DNA of 64,000 nt from Actinomycetes bacterium (GCA_025359865.1 JANYDH010000046.1:40694-104693); one strand, 5' to 3'; shown: positions 1 through 9,236, counted from the stretch's first letter. Program-made: numbers and translations. The notes: generated by a model not told the origin, from the sequence alone.

Positions 1-1281
1 CGCCGCGCCGATAGCGACGATGCCCATCTGGCCGAGAGAGATCTGACCGGCCCATCCCGTGAGGACGACCAGCGACATCCCGATGATCGCAAAGGCGATC
101 ACTGCGGAAGCCTTGAGCACATAGTCCACCGGCAGCAGCACGGGGAACAGCACCACGCCCATTGCCGCTGCAGCGAGCAGCGTCCACCGGATGGTGCTGA
201 CCCACGGGTTGGCGGCCACGTCAGCAGCGAGCGGTCGCACCTCTTCTGCCCCACGCCAACTCGACGTGGCGTCGTTGTCCCGTCGGCTCGTACTCGACCG
301 CTGCACGAGGAGCACGACGAACATCACCGCTGCCATGATCGGGTACGCAAGGAACGGCGACTGGGAGTTCCATTGCACCCCAGCCTCGAGCAGGCTGAGC
401 GCGATGGCCATCGCGATCACCGTGGGCAACCGCTCGAGTCGGGCGATCACGAGAGCGGCCAGCGCAAGCAACAGCGTGGGCAGCGCAACCGCAAACCCGA
501 GCGGCACTCCGGTGATGCCGCTCTTCAGGAACAACGCGAGAAACGCAAGCACGGTCGCCAGCGTCCAGACGACGGTGTTGATCCGAGCGACGGGAATGCC
601 GAGCATGGCGGCGCGGTCGGTGCGTTCGGCACTTGCCCGCACCGCCAGGCCGAGCCGGCTGCGGGTGAGGAACCAGGCGACGGCCAGCATGGACAGCGGC
701 GCCACGATGAGAGCGATCAGGTCGTTCGCGTTGAGGATGAAGGTACCGATCGTGAGCTTCCAGTCGAGCGGAGGCTTGATCCGCTCGCTTGCAAGGTTGT
801 GCCCCCACCACCGGGGCACCAAGATGCCGAGCACCACCATCAGTTGGGTGATGCCCAATGTGGCAACGGTGAGCACCAATCGTGGTGCATTGCGGAAGCG
901 ACGCACGATGGCCATTTCCACCACGACGCCGAGCACGAGTGCAGCGACGAGGCCAGCACCGAGGCCGAGCACGTACGGCCATCCCGAAAACAGGATCAAT
1001 GCTGCGGCGAATGCCGACGGCACCGCGCCAAGGTCGGCCTGTGCGAAGTTGACCACCCGGTTGGCCCGGTAAATCAGTGCCATCCCCATCGCCAACATCG
1101 CGTTGAGCAGCCCGAGCACACAACTGCGCACCCAGTTGCCGAGCGGCATCGGAAAAAAGATGAGCTGGATCGCGAGTACCAAAACCACAGACGCGACAGC
1201 AACGGCACGCAGACGATCCGAGTTGCCGAGCACCCCCAAGCGCCGCACCGGGCGAACCGTAGCCGGTTTCGCCGCCCACAC
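1..1281 (-). CDS. Fused LivH-LivM branched-chain amino acid ABC transporter permease (partial)
   Basis: Inner-membrane permease of a branched-chain amino acid or amide ABC importer; the reading frame stays open through the left edge of the window. The first ~290 residues are LivH-like (multi-helix, with a segment LIYRANRVVNFAQADLG near residue 60 and ALATLGIT-like helix after it). After a hydrophilic linker rich in Ser, Arg and Asp (about residues 310-345) a second permease starts, with the LivM signature LTGWAGQISLGQMG near the edge. LivH and LivM are usually separate genes, so this is a fusion. It lies directly behind the GH3 gene in the same frame and direction; the start is uncertain, GTG at 1281 being the first after the upstream stop, with GTG 1248 and 1233 as alternatives. 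Confidence 0.85.
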   Translation of the reverse strand, partial: MWAAKPATVRPVRRLGVLGNSDRLRAVAVASVVLVLAIQLIFFPMPLGNWVRSCVLGLLNAMLAMGMALIYRANRVVNFAQADLGAVPSAFAAALILFSGWPYVLGLGAGLVAALVLGVVVEMAIVRRFRNAPRLVLTVATLGITQLMVVLGILVPRWWGHNLASERIKPPLDWKLTIGTFILNANDLIALIVAPLSMLAVAWFLTRSRLGLAVRASAERTDRAAMLGIPVARINTVVWTLATVLAFLALFLKSGITGVPLGFAVALPTLLLALAALVIARLERLPTVIAMAIALSLLEAGVQWNSQSPFLAYPIMAAVMFVVLLVQRSSTSRRDNDATSSWRGAEEVRPLAADVAANPWVSTIRWTLLAAAAMGVVLFPVLLPVDYVLKASAVIAFAIIGMSLVVLTGWAGQISLGQMGIVAIGAA

Positions 1282-1317
1282 CCTGACCGGATGGGAGAAG
1301 CCTCGAGTTGTGGTTGG

Positions 1318-3720
1318 TCAGCGCAGCGTGATTGGCAGCACGGTGATGATCGACCGCGACGAAGCACCGACCTCGATGCCGTACGTGCCAGGAGGCACGA
1401 CCCAGTCGTGCTGGTCGACCGACCAGATCGCGAACGACCGCTCGGGCAACCACACCACCGCATCGACGGTTTCGCCGGGTGCTGCCGACACCTTGGCGAA
1501 TCCGCGAAGTTCGCGAATCGCGCGACGGGGTGTCTCCGAGGGTGCGCCGGGGGGCGCCGCGACATACACCTGCACCACCGTGCTGCCAAGGCGCCCGCCG
1601 GTGTTGGTGGCCGGCACCGTTACCGTGAACCCGTCGCCGATGCTGCCGACGACCGTCGGTTCACCGAACTGCCAGTCGGTGTATCCGAGCCCGTGTCCGA
1701 ACGGGAACATCGGCTCGATCGTCCGCGCGTCGTACCAGCGGTAGCCGATGAACAGCCCCTCGTCGTAGCGGGCGAAACCCCCCTCACCGGGATGGGACAA
1801 ATACGCCGGGGTGTCTTCCATCCGCTTCGGGATTGTGACCGGGAGCCGACCACCGGGTTCTTCCACGCCGAGCAACACGTCGGCGACCGAGTTGCCGACT
1901 TCCTCGCCCGGGAACCAGATCTGCATGACGGCGGCTACGTCGTCGATCCATGGCATTGCCACCGGTGACCCGGCGTTGATCACGACCACCGTGCGCGGAT
2001 TCGCCGCAGCGACCCGGGCGACGAGTTCGTCCTGGCGCCCTGGCAACGCCATGCTGGAGCGGTCTTCGCCTTCGGTCTCCCAGTCATCATTCGTCCCGAT
2101 GACCACCACTGCGATGTCGGCGGCGGCGGCGGCGGCAACGGCTCGCGCGACGCTGTCGCCGGTTTCGGGTGCTACGGCCCCGACGACGAGACCGCGCAGC
2201 ATCGGATAGTGCATGTGGGCGTAGTCGACCTCGATCGCGGCAGTCACGCCAGCCTCGAGCGGCATCATCCCACGGACCTCGGCGCTGCCCTGGCCGAAGA
2301 ACGCGCCACCTGTCTGCGGCGTCGACAGATCGGCCACCACCACGCCATTCACACGTAACACCGCAGCACCGACCGAGGTGAGCCCGAACCACCAGTCGCC
2401 GGTCTCATTCGGCACGAAACTGCCCGAAATCCGCGCACCAAAGCTGTTCTTGTCGACGCCGGGTGCCGGCGAGTCCATCCAGATCCACTGCAGGCGCTCG
2501 GTTGCCACGGTTGCGATGACGACACCTTCCGCGTCGAGGTACTCCGTCTCGAATGCACCGAGCAGCGCTGGCAGGCGCTTCGCGATCGAACACCCGGCCT
2601 CGTGGGTGACGGCGAGGCCGCGCTCTCGCAACGCGGCGAGCAGCGCTACAGGCCGGTTGGCGCGCACTCGGGCGCTGCCGCCGCCTTGGATGTGGCCTCG
2701 TTCGGCGTTGGGGCCGAGCAATGCAATGGGCAGACCCCCTGTGAGCGGCAGCACTCCGCCTTCGTTCTTCAGTAACACGGTTCCGGCGATTGCGGCGCGG
2801 CGGATGACCGACCGCGTCTCGTCGCTGTCATCGGTGCACTCCTCGCTCGACACTGCACCGACTCCGGACCACTCGAACAAGCGCAGCAGGCGCCCGACGG
2901 ACTCGTCGACACGTTCGGTCGAGACCGATCCCGAACGCAACGCTTCGAGCAACGCTTCGCCTCGTTGCAAGGGCGGCCCGGGCATCTCGAGGTCGAGACC
3001 GGCCTCGAGTGCTGCAGCGGCGCTATGCGTGCCGTACCAGTCGCTGATCACCACCCCGTCGAAGCCCCATTCGTCGCGCAACACCCCGCGCAGCAAGGGC
3101 CCGTGCTCGCCGGCAAACGTGCCGTTGACCTTGTTGTAGCTGCTCATCAACGCGCGGACATCGGCGCCGCCCTCGTCGACCGAACGCACCGCCGCCTCGA
3201 ACGGCACCAGGTACAACTCACGCAGTGTTCGTTCGTCGACCTCGCTGGAGATCGACATCCGTTCGAACTCGGTGTCGTTGGCGATGAAGTGTTTGATGCA
3301 CGCCGCCACGCCGAGGGACTGAACGCCCTTCACGTAGCCGACTGCGATGTGTGCGGTGAGCGTCGGATCTTCGCTCATGCATTCGAAGTTGCGTCCACCG
3401 ATCGGGGTGCGGTGCAGGTTGACGGTGGGTGCAAGCAGCACGTGGGCGCCCTTCGAACGTGCTTCGCGTCCCAACGCCCGGCCGACCTCTTCCACCAACG
3501 CCGGGTCGAACGTGGCGCCGAGGGCCGTCCCACACGGGAACGACGCCGACGGGGGGCCGTTCCACGAAGTACCGCGTACACCCGCAGGCCCATCGCTGCA
3601 TCGCAACGCAGGAACACCTGGCAGTTCGACCGTGTGCCACGCGTCGGAGCCGGCGAGTAGCGACACTTTCTGTTCGAGGGTGAGCGTTGCTAGAACAGCG
3701 TCAGGATCGATCGTCATCAC
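1318..3720 (-). CDS. Glycoside hydrolase family 3 beta-glucosidase with PA14 insert
   Basis: Retaining beta-glycosidase, probably releasing glucose or a related sugar from beta-linked oligosaccharides. About 800 residues with GH3 N-terminal barrel, C-terminal alpha/beta domain and a terminal Fn3-like domain. Visible landmarks are KHF near residue 143, the nucleophile Asp in ISDW at about residue 227, and a PA14 sugar-binding insert around residues 395-475 (WIWMD, SGSFVPNETGDWWFGL). No signal peptide is seen, so it is likely cytoplasmic. A second ATG 3 bases inside the first could also be the start. The fused permease follows 37 bases downstream, which could link sugar hydrolysis and transport on one transcript, though the permease family is for amino acids. 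Confidence 0.93.
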   Translation of the reverse strand: MMTIDPDAVLATLTLEQKVSLLAGSDAWHTVELPGVPALRCSDGPAGVRGTSWNGPPSASFPCGTALGATFDPALVEEVGRALGREARSKGAHVLLAPTVNLHRTPIGGRNFECMSEDPTLTAHIAVGYVKGVQSLGVAACIKHFIANDTEFERMSISSEVDERTLRELYLVPFEAAVRSVDEGGADVRALMSSYNKVNGTFAGEHGPLLRGVLRDEWGFDGVVISDWYGTHSAAAALEAGLDLEMPGPPLQRGEALLEALRSGSVSTERVDESVGRLLRLFEWSGVGAVSSEECTDDSDETRSVIRRAAIAGTVLLKNEGGVLPLTGGLPIALLGPNAERGHIQGGGSARVRANRPVALLAALRERGLAVTHEAGCSIAKRLPALLGAFETEYLDAEGVVIATVATERLQWIWMDSPAPGVDKNSFGARISGSFVPNETGDWWFGLTSVGAAVLRVNGVVVADLSTPQTGGAFFGQGSAEVRGMMPLEAGVTAAIEVDYAHMHYPMLRGLVVGAVAPETGDSVARAVAAAAAADIAVVVIGTNDDWETEGEDRSSMALPGRQDELVARVAAANPRTVVVINAGSPVAMPWIDDVAAVMQIWFPGEEVGNSVADVLLGVEEPGGRLPVTIPKRMEDTPAYLSHPGEGGFARYDEGLFIGYRWYDARTIEPMFPFGHGLGYTDWQFGEPTVVGSIGDGFTVTVPATNTGGRLGSTVVQVYVAAPPGAPSETPRRAIRELRGFAKVSAAPGETVDAVVWLPERSFAIWSVDQHDWVVPPGTYGIEVGASSRSIITVLPITLR

Positions 3721-3799
3721 CGCTGAGTCTGACAGATGACCCCGTCGACCACGATCTTCGGCGGCAGGCGGCGGGTCATTAGCGGCTTGCGCTCAGGGC

Positions 3800-5134
3800 T
3801 CAGGTGGCGACCGGAAGTGCGAAACCGATCACGCTGCCGCCGCCTGGACGGTTGGCAGCGTGTACCGACCCACTATGGACCTCGACAACGTCACGCACGA
3901 TCGATAACCCGAGCCCGCTTCCGGGGAGTGCCCGGGCCTGCAACGACCGGTAGAAGCGGTCGAACAATCTCGGCAGATCTGCCGGCTCGATGCCCGGGCC
4001 GCGATCGAGCACGTCGAACCGGCCACGGTGCACGCGGACCTCGATGGGGGCATCACTGAACTTGAGCGCGTTGCCGATCACGTTGGTCATCGCCCTCTCC
4101 AGCGCTTGCGGACGCACCACCACGACCGCCTCGTCGGCATCGAGGATGATCTCACGCCCGGAACGCCGTGCTGAGCGTTCGGCCACATGACGGGCGATGT
4201 CTCCCATCACCACCGACGACGGCACTTCTTCGTCGCGGCTGTCGGTAGCGAGCTGGACCAACTCATTGACCAACTCAGTGAGCTCACGCGTCTCACTCTC
4301 CACATCAGCCAACAGTTGTTGACGCGACCTCGGTGACAGTTCATCGAACCGTTGCATCACCGACACGTTGGTCCGCAGGCTGGTGAGCGGCGTTCGCAAC
4401 TCGTGCCCGGCGTCTTGCACCAACTGGTATTGCGACTGCTTCGATCGGGCGAGCGAGGCGAGCATCTCACTGAACGCCTGCCCCAGCCGACCCGTCTCGT
4501 CACGCCCATCGACTGGCACATCCACATCAAGATCGCCCGACGCGGCGACATCGGTGGCCACCTCGGTGAGGCGGACCAGCCGCCGCGTGACCTGCTGGGC
4601 CACGATGAGACCGATCAGCAACGCAAGCACCGACATACCGGCCATGGTGACCAACGTGCGGTTGCGGATGCTGTCGAGCACGTGTTCGGTTTCTTGCAGC
4701 GACCGCGCCAACTGCAACGCACCACCACGTACGGCGACCGTGAGCATCCGGTACGACTCGCCATCGAGCACCACATCGCTGCTCGCGCTCGCCGGGCCGA
4801 CCGCCGCCGCGATCGAGCGGTCGAGATCGGTCACCGGCAATCTGCCGGTGCGCGGATAGCGCGTCACCCGGCCATTGGCCCGCACCGCCTGAACCAGAAT
4901 CTGTGTGAAGCTGCGCGGGCGTTCGTCGCCGTCGCCATCGGCTGGTGTAGCGGGTGGATCGAGCACCGTTCCAGGCGGGCGGCCCTGGTAGAACTGGGCG
5001 GCACCGGCCAACGATGTATCGATCTGCCCACGAAGCTCGTGCTCGGTGGAGAGATACGAAATCGACCCGACGGAAATGGTGGCGCCAGCGGTCAATGTGA
5101 CCAGCGCGATTGCGAGCTTGACGCGCAAGCTCAC
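3800..5134 (-). CDS. Sensor histidine kinase, MprB-like
   Basis: Membrane histidine kinase that should phosphorylate the response regulator encoded just upstream. 444 residues: helix at about 7-29, extracytoplasmic domain to ~158, second helix ~160-182, HAMP, then the H box AGHELRTPLTSLRTN with the phospho-accepting His near 245, N box VIGNALKFSD, and G boxes DRGPGIEP and GSGLGLSIV. The H-box region closely resembles MprB and other actinobacterial cell-envelope stress kinases. Its start overlaps the regulator stop by 4 bases (ATGA), showing translational coupling. The signal sensed is unknown. Confidence 0.93.
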   Translation of the reverse strand: MSLRVKLAIALVTLTAGATISVGSISYLSTEHELRGQIDTSLAGAAQFYQGRPPGTVLDPPATPADGDGDERPRSFTQILVQAVRANGRVTRYPRTGRLPVTDLDRSIAAAVGPASASSDVVLDGESYRMLTVAVRGGALQLARSLQETEHVLDSIRNRTLVTMAGMSVLALLIGLIVAQQVTRRLVRLTEVATDVAASGDLDVDVPVDGRDETGRLGQAFSEMLASLARSKQSQYQLVQDAGHELRTPLTSLRTNVSVMQRFDELSPRSRQQLLADVESETRELTELVNELVQLATDSRDEEVPSSVVMGDIARHVAERSARRSGREIILDADEAVVVVRPQALERAMTNVIGNALKFSDAPIEVRVHRGRFDVLDRGPGIEPADLPRLFDRFYRSLQARALPGSGLGLSIVRDVVEVHSGSVHAANRPGGGSVIGFALPVAT

Positions 5135-5820
5135 GACGAACGCACCGTGTAGCCCACACCGCGGACGGTGTGGATCAGCTTCGCAAGGTCGCCGGTGTCG
5201 ATTTTGCGACGGAGATAGCTGATGTAGACCGCCAGATTCTTGGAGTCAGGCCCGAAGTCGTAGTTCCAGATCCGCTCGTAGATCAGGGAATGATCGAGCA
5301 CGATGCCGGCATTGCGAACCAGCAGTTCGAGCAGGTCGAACTCGGTCTTGGACAGCTCGATCTCGTCGTCACCGCGCCACGCGCGGCGCGACGTGGGATC
5401 GACACGCAGGTCGGCAACCTGCAACACCGATGAGGGCTCATCGCGATCACCAGCGCGGCTGCGGCGAAGCAACGCACGCAGCCGGGCCATCAACTCCGCT
5501 AGATCGAACGGCTTCGAGAGATAGTCGTCGGCGCCGGCATCAAGACCCGCCACACGATCCGATGTCTCGGTACGCGCCGTGAGCATCAGGATCGGCAACC
5601 GGTCCTTCTCGGCGCGCAGTACCCGGCAGAACGTGAGGCCATCGATGTTCGGCATCATCACGTCGACAATCGCCACATCGGGGCGGGAATCTCGAATCGT
5701 CGTGAGAGCCGCAGCCCCATCCGAAGCAAGATCGACCTCGTACCCGTCGAGTTCGAGCGCGCGCGCCAACGCATCACGAATCGCTCGATCATCGTCGACC
5801 ACCAACACACGTGCGTTCAT
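5131..5820 (-). CDS. OmpR/PhoB-family response regulator, MprA-like
   Basis: Transcription factor with receiver domain (acidic DDD at 9-11, phosphoacceptor Asp53 in IVDVMMPN, Lys in YLSKPF) and C-terminal winged helix ending in IHTVRGVGYTVRSS, the OmpR-type recognition and wing region. Partner of the kinase that overlaps its stop codon. ATG at 5820 is chosen because AAGGA lies 8 bases upstream; ATG at 5829 is in frame but too close to that site. The secreted repeat protein gene lies upstream on the same strand, separated by a perfect 13-bp hairpin. Confidence 0.93.
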   Translation of the reverse strand: MNARVLVVDDDRAIRDALARALELDGYEVDLASDGAAALTTIRDSRPDVAIVDVMMPNIDGLTFCRVLRAEKDRLPILMLTARTETSDRVAGLDAGADDYLSKPFDLAELMARLRALLRRSRAGDRDEPSSVLQVADLRVDPTSRRAWRGDDEIELSKTEFDLLELLVRNAGIVLDHSLIYERIWNYDFGPDSKNLAVYISYLRRKIDTGDLAKLIHTVRGVGYTVRSS

Positions 5821-5850
5821 CACCACCATCCTTGCATCCTTGCTCGCGCA

Positions 5851-5885
5851 GATGGCCTCTCCGAGGTTCGCCCGGAGAGGCCATC
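5851..5885 (-). terminator. 13-bp hairpin between repeat-protein gene and two-component genes
   Basis: GATGGCCTCTCCG (5851-5863) is perfectly complementary to 5873-5885, with a 9-base loop. There is no T run after it on the minus strand, so it may end transcription poorly or act as an attenuator/stabilising hairpin before the response regulator gene. Confidence 0.55.
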
Positions 5886-5923
5886 ACGATGTTGATTCAG
5901 TGGTGATTCAGTGGTGGTCTGAA

Positions 5924-6628
5924 TCAGCCGGCAGTCGTCGGCGTTACATCGCCGGCGGGTTGGCCCGGACCACCCAGCGGGCCGGCGGTGCTCACCCGTT
6001 CGGTGATGCGGGTGGTGATCTCGGCCAACTTGGAGTCGGCCTCGGCCTGGGTCAGGTCGCCCGATGCAACCTCGGCGTCGACGTGTGCCTTGGCATCGGT
6101 GACGAACGCGTCGATCACGGTCTGCACCGCAACACCGTGTGCGGTTGCAACATCGGCGATCGAGCTACCCGACTGCAACTCGGTCCGAAGTTCGTCGACC
6201 GTCAGGCCCAGCGCGGTCGCTGCTACTTCGAGGCCGGGGCCACGATGCCCACCGGGGCCACCGCGGCCGCCGTGATCACCACGACCGCCATGATCTCCGC
6301 CACCCTCACCTCTCGGAGGCCGAGCGGCGTCAAGTGCCGTGATGATCTTGTCGAGTTGTTCCTGAGTGATCGTGCCATCGGCGACGAGCGGTTGCAGCGC
6401 GTCACTGACGTGCGACTCGAACCCGCCAGCCGGATCGTCGCCGACATCGCCGCCAGCCGCGACCACGACCGGATCGGCCGGATCGACGGGGACCGTTGCG
6501 ACGGTCACGACCTGGGCTGCGTTGGATGCGCCTGCGGCACCACTTTGTTCCAGGATGAAGCCGGCACCAGCGCCGGCCGTGAGGCCAGCCAAGAGACCGG
6601 CTGCGATGTACTTCTTGTTGTACTTCAT
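5924..6628 (-). CDS. Exported helical-repeat protein of unknown function
   Basis: About 234 residues. I do not recognise a characterised family. The N-terminus (MKYNKKYIAAGLLAGLTAGA) is a signal peptide or anchor, followed by a Gly/His/Arg-rich stretch (GGDHGGRGDHGGRGG) and a helical C-terminal region with a repeated pattern of the type ALGLTVDELRTELQSG, SIADVA, VQTVIDAFV. Similar repeat proteins of unknown role are frequent in actinobacteria. ATG 6628 is chosen because CGGAGGGAAATC precedes it; a longer frame upstream lacks such a site. It lies upstream of, and on the same strand as, the MprAB-like pair, so it may be a target or accessory of that system (inference). Confidence 0.7.
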   Translation of the reverse strand: MKYNKKYIAAGLLAGLTAGAGAGFILEQSGAAGASNAAQVVTVATVPVDPADPVVVAAGGDVGDDPAGGFESHVSDALQPLVADGTITQEQLDKIITALDAARPPRGEGGGDHGGRGDHGGRGGPGGHRGPGLEVAATALGLTVDELRTELQSGSSIADVATAHGVAVQTVIDAFVTDAKAHVDAEVASGDLTQAEADSKLAEITTRITERVSTAGPLGGPGQPAGDVTPTTAG

Positions 6629-6799
6629 GATTTCCCTCCGAGGGACTGGGGTGTGTCCACGTGAACCATGGTGACAAGCAATTGTGAAGAAGATGCGAAC
6701 CCCGGGTGAGAACCGGGTAAGAGCCGGTTCGGTCAAGTCTCGGTAGCCTCCTCGGGGAAATTCTGTAACAATGCTGTAATACCCGAACGCTGGAGACCC

Positions 6800-7486
6800 A
6801 TGACCCACGCTGCCACTGCTGGCCGAAGACGTCTGCTCACCACGACCGCCGCGTTCGCGTGCGTCGCACTGACCTGCGTGTCGTTCGGCTTGGGTGGTTG
6901 GCAACCGGCCAGTGCTGGCAGCACCAGCACCAGCACCAGCACCAGCACCAGCACCAGCACCATTGCGCCGGGGCCGCCGAAGACCGAGGCCCTCATCGTC
7001 GCCCGCGCCGCCACGGTCACCAAACCGGCAAAGCGTCTTCGGCAGTCAGGTCTGATGATGTTCCCGATGGACCCCGAACCGACGTGCACCGTGCTCGACA
7101 ACTTCGGCGACGCCCGTGGCTCCGGGCGACGTCACCAGGGCATCGACATTCTTGCGACCCTCGGTCAACAGGTGTTCGCTGTAGCCGATGGCACGCTCAC
7201 CATTCGGTATGTCGATGGCGCATCCGACGCACAACTCTCCGGCAATGCGTGGACGCTCACCTTGCCCGACAAGACCTATTACTTCTACGCACACCTGTCG
7301 AGGTTCGCCGATGGGCTCAGTGTGGGATCAACGGTCAGCAAGGGGCAACTGATCGGCTACGTCGGCGACACGGGCGACCCCGGGCCTGGTAACTACCACC
7401 TCCATTTCGAGGTACACCCCGGTGGCGGCTCTGCGGTCAACGGGCTACCGCTGCTCGAGGTCCCGACGAGCTGCATCGTCTACTGA
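6800..7486 (+). CDS. Secreted M23-family (LytM) metallopeptidase
   Basis: Exported peptidoglycan-hydrolase-type protein of 228 residues. Signal peptide about 1-39 ending ASA, then a Ser-Thr dipeptide linker (about 41-54) encoded by 6-bp repeats, and the M23 domain. Zinc ligands are visible: His112 and Asp116 in HQGID, and His202 in HLHF; His165 (YAHL) is the usual catalytic His. Start ATG 6800 has GGAG a few bases upstream. Transcribed divergently from the repeat-protein gene. Whether it cuts cross-links or is a regulator is not decidable here; all core residues are present so activity is plausible. Confidence 0.9.
   Translation: MTHAATAGRRRLLTTTAAFACVALTCVSFGLGGWQPASAGSTSTSTSTSTSTSTIAPGPPKTEALIVARAATVTKPAKRLRQSGLMMFPMDPEPTCTVLDNFGDARGSGRRHQGIDILATLGQQVFAVADGTLTIRYVDGASDAQLSGNAWTLTLPDKTYYFYAHLSRFADGLSVGSTVSKGQLIGYVGDTGDPGPGNYHLHFEVHPGGGSAVNGLPLLEVPTSCIVY
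6920..6961 (+). repeat. AGCACC hexanucleotide tandem repeat, 7 copies
   Basis: Perfect 6-bp microsatellite inside the M23 peptidase gene, coding for alternating Ser and Thr. In-frame slippage would change the linker length by two residues without a frameshift. Confidence 0.9.
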
Positions 7487-7527
7487 CGCTACGACCGGAT
7501 GACCAGTCTGCGGCCGAGCGCGATGTG

Positions 7528-8553
7528 TCAAACCACATCCTTGCGTTCGCCAGCAGTGTCGACTGCGGTGCTGACCGTCATCGTCCGCGGTCCCATCACT
7601 TTGGCAATCAGGTGCTCACCAGCCACCACGGTCGGATACTTCGCCGGTCGGTCGACCGAGCGGCACGTAGGCACGCAACTGATCACCGCATCGTGATTCG
7701 CGTCGAAGAAGAACGCCGCCGACCTGCGTACCGCTGCACCCTGAGAGTCCGCCGGAGGTGGCACCACTCGGTGCAGCGTCGAGCGCCAACGGTCGTTGGT
7801 CCACTGCGCCGTCAGGTCTCCAAGGTTGACTAGCAATGCACCTGGAACGGGTACCACGTCGTGCCAGAACCCGTCCGGCCCCACGATCTGTAGGCCAGGC
7901 ACCGGGTCGGCATACAGCACCGTCACCATGCCATAATCGGTGTGGGCACCCATCCTCATCTGTACGGGCGCGGGGTCGACGTCGCCATGACGGCGCTCAT
8001 ACCGGATCGTGCGCATCGTGACCGTCGACCGATCCACGAACGGCGCGAACCACCCATCCGGCAATCCGAGCGCTACCGAGAAGATGTCGGTCAGCATCAC
8101 TGCGACCCGCTGGGCTTCGTCGAAGTACGCCGAGATCGCCGACCGCATCGAAGCCGGGCGAGCGGGCCACACGTTGGGGGCGAAGAACTGGTGCGGATCG
8201 GCCACCACCACGGGATCCGACCGATCAACATGCTCAGGGCCAACGTTGAAGGCTTCGAACAGATCGGGCAGCGACGGTGCGACGCCCAAGCTGTAGGACA
8301 GCGCTTCGGCACCCAGCGCTGCATAGCCACGATTGATCCCGGGGTGCGGCGGAACAGCGAGCAGCTTCTCTGCCAGGGGCAACACGAAGAACTCATCTGA
8401 GGCCGCAAGCATTGTCTGGATCACGTCGGGAGCGACCCCGTGGCCGATGATCTGCATGAACCCGACCGTGCTGCACGCCTGGTCGACCGCCTCGGCGACC
8501 GCAACGTTGCGCGATGTCACCCATTCGTCGAGGTCGATGATCGGCACCTGCAT
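7528..8553 (-). CDS. 2-oxoglutarate/Fe(II)-dependent oxygenase, isopenicillin N synthase-like
   Basis: Non-haem iron dioxygenase of the IPNS/flavone-synthase fold, 341 residues. N-terminal DIOX_N segment (VPIIDLDEW, VGFMQIIGHGV) and the jelly-roll core with HTD in MGAHTDYGMVTVLY near residue 207 as the first two iron ligands, the distal His in RSTLHRVVPP, and a downstream Arg/Ser pair (RRSAAFF). Such enzymes use O2 and 2-oxoglutarate to hydroxylate or desaturate small molecules; substrate cannot be predicted. Convergent with the M23 gene; stands alone with no biosynthetic neighbours. Confidence 0.88.
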   Translation of the reverse strand: MQVPIIDLDEWVTSRNVAVAEAVDQACSTVGFMQIIGHGVAPDVIQTMLAASDEFFVLPLAEKLLAVPPHPGINRGYAALGAEALSYSLGVAPSLPDLFEAFNVGPEHVDRSDPVVVADPHQFFAPNVWPARPASMRSAISAYFDEAQRVAVMLTDIFSVALGLPDGWFAPFVDRSTVTMRTIRYERRHGDVDPAPVQMRMGAHTDYGMVTVLYADPVPGLQIVGPDGFWHDVVPVPGALLVNLGDLTAQWTNDRWRSTLHRVVPPPADSQGAAVRRSAAFFFDANHDAVISCVPTCRSVDRPAKYPTVVAGEHLIAKVMGPRTMTVSTAVDTAGERKDVV

Positions 8554-8731
8554 AGGCGCAGGCTACGCGAACGCAGCGTGTGCACTGGCCCGCTGGAGTA
8601 GTGCCGTCGGTGGCACTACGTGGCGACTTGACCGAATTGAGTAGTCGTTACTCATCCGGAGGTTCCCACCCAGGACGAGACTGGTCGTATTGGAACGGCA
8701 CGGGTCGTTCCTGAGGGAGAGGAAACCCACC

Positions 8732-9091
8732 ATGATTGCATCGAAGAAAGTACTGAGCTGGATGCTCGTCGCAACAGTGTTCGCCAGCACCGGCGCCGCA
8801 TGTAGCAGCGACGCCAAGAAGTCGACCACGACGGCCCCCGCGGGCACCGCGGCGCCTGGTGGCGGCAGCGCGAACGCTGATGTGACCGCGTTCTGCGCCG
8901 CAGCCGACAAGTTGGCCGCCGACTTCAAGAAGGTCATGGCCGATCCGGCCAGCGGCGACATTACGGCCCTCACGGCCAGCGCCGCCGACTTGAGCAAGAA
9001 GGCCGCAGCACTGATTTCGGCTACACCCGCCGAAGCTGCTTCCGTGAATGCATGCACCACGAAGATGTCTACGGCGATGGCCGGCGGCTGA
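8732..9091 (+). CDS. Small lipoprotein with one Cys-pair repeat domain
   Basis: 119 residues; no named family recognised. Signal peptide with Cys in STGAACSS (lipobox GAAC, imperfect), a Thr/Ala/Pro/Gly linker, then one ~67-residue helical domain that begins DVTAFCAAADKLAADFKKVM and ends VNACTTKMSTAM. The two Cys at the domain ends are positioned for a disulfide. The same domain occurs three times in the next gene, so the two are paralogues. ATG 8732 has GAGGGAGAGGAAA upstream. A strong terminator follows, so the two are separate transcripts or only partly linked. Confidence 0.75.
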   Translation: MIASKKVLSWMLVATVFASTGAACSSDAKKSTTTAPAGTAAPGGGSANADVTAFCAAADKLAADFKKVMADPASGDITALTASAADLSKKAAALISATPAEAASVNACTTKMSTAMAGG

Positions 9092-9103
9092 ACAAGCGTT
9101 GCC

Positions 9104-9148
9104 CGAAACGGCGGTCACCCAGTGGGTGGCCGCCGTTTCGCAGTTTTT
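9104..9148 (+). terminator. Rho-independent terminator
   Basis: 17-bp stem: 9104-9120 pairs with 9124-9140 (one G-U pair), three-base loop, followed by CAGTTTTT. It follows the first Cys-pair lipoprotein gene by 13 bases. Confidence 0.92.
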
Positions 9149-9186
9149 CGATCGACCCAAGCACAACCCAACAACTCCAGCACCAC

Positions 9187-9220
9187 CCAGCACAACCCAG
9201 CACAACCCAGCACAACCCAA
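9187..9220 (+). repeat. CACAACCCAG decanucleotide repeats in a leader region
   Basis: Three near-perfect 10-bp copies (about 9191-9220) with degenerate copies just before, lying 17-50 bases upstream of the start of the triple-domain lipoprotein. May affect leader length or translation; no known site is recognised. Confidence 0.75.
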
Positions 9221-9236
9221 GAACAGGACCACTCCG

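Noticed and set aside
191..1968. Long open frames on the plus strand across the permease and glucosidase genes
   Set aside because: Translations are Arg/Ser/His-rich with no domains, whereas the minus strand encodes clear LivH/LivM and GH3 proteins.
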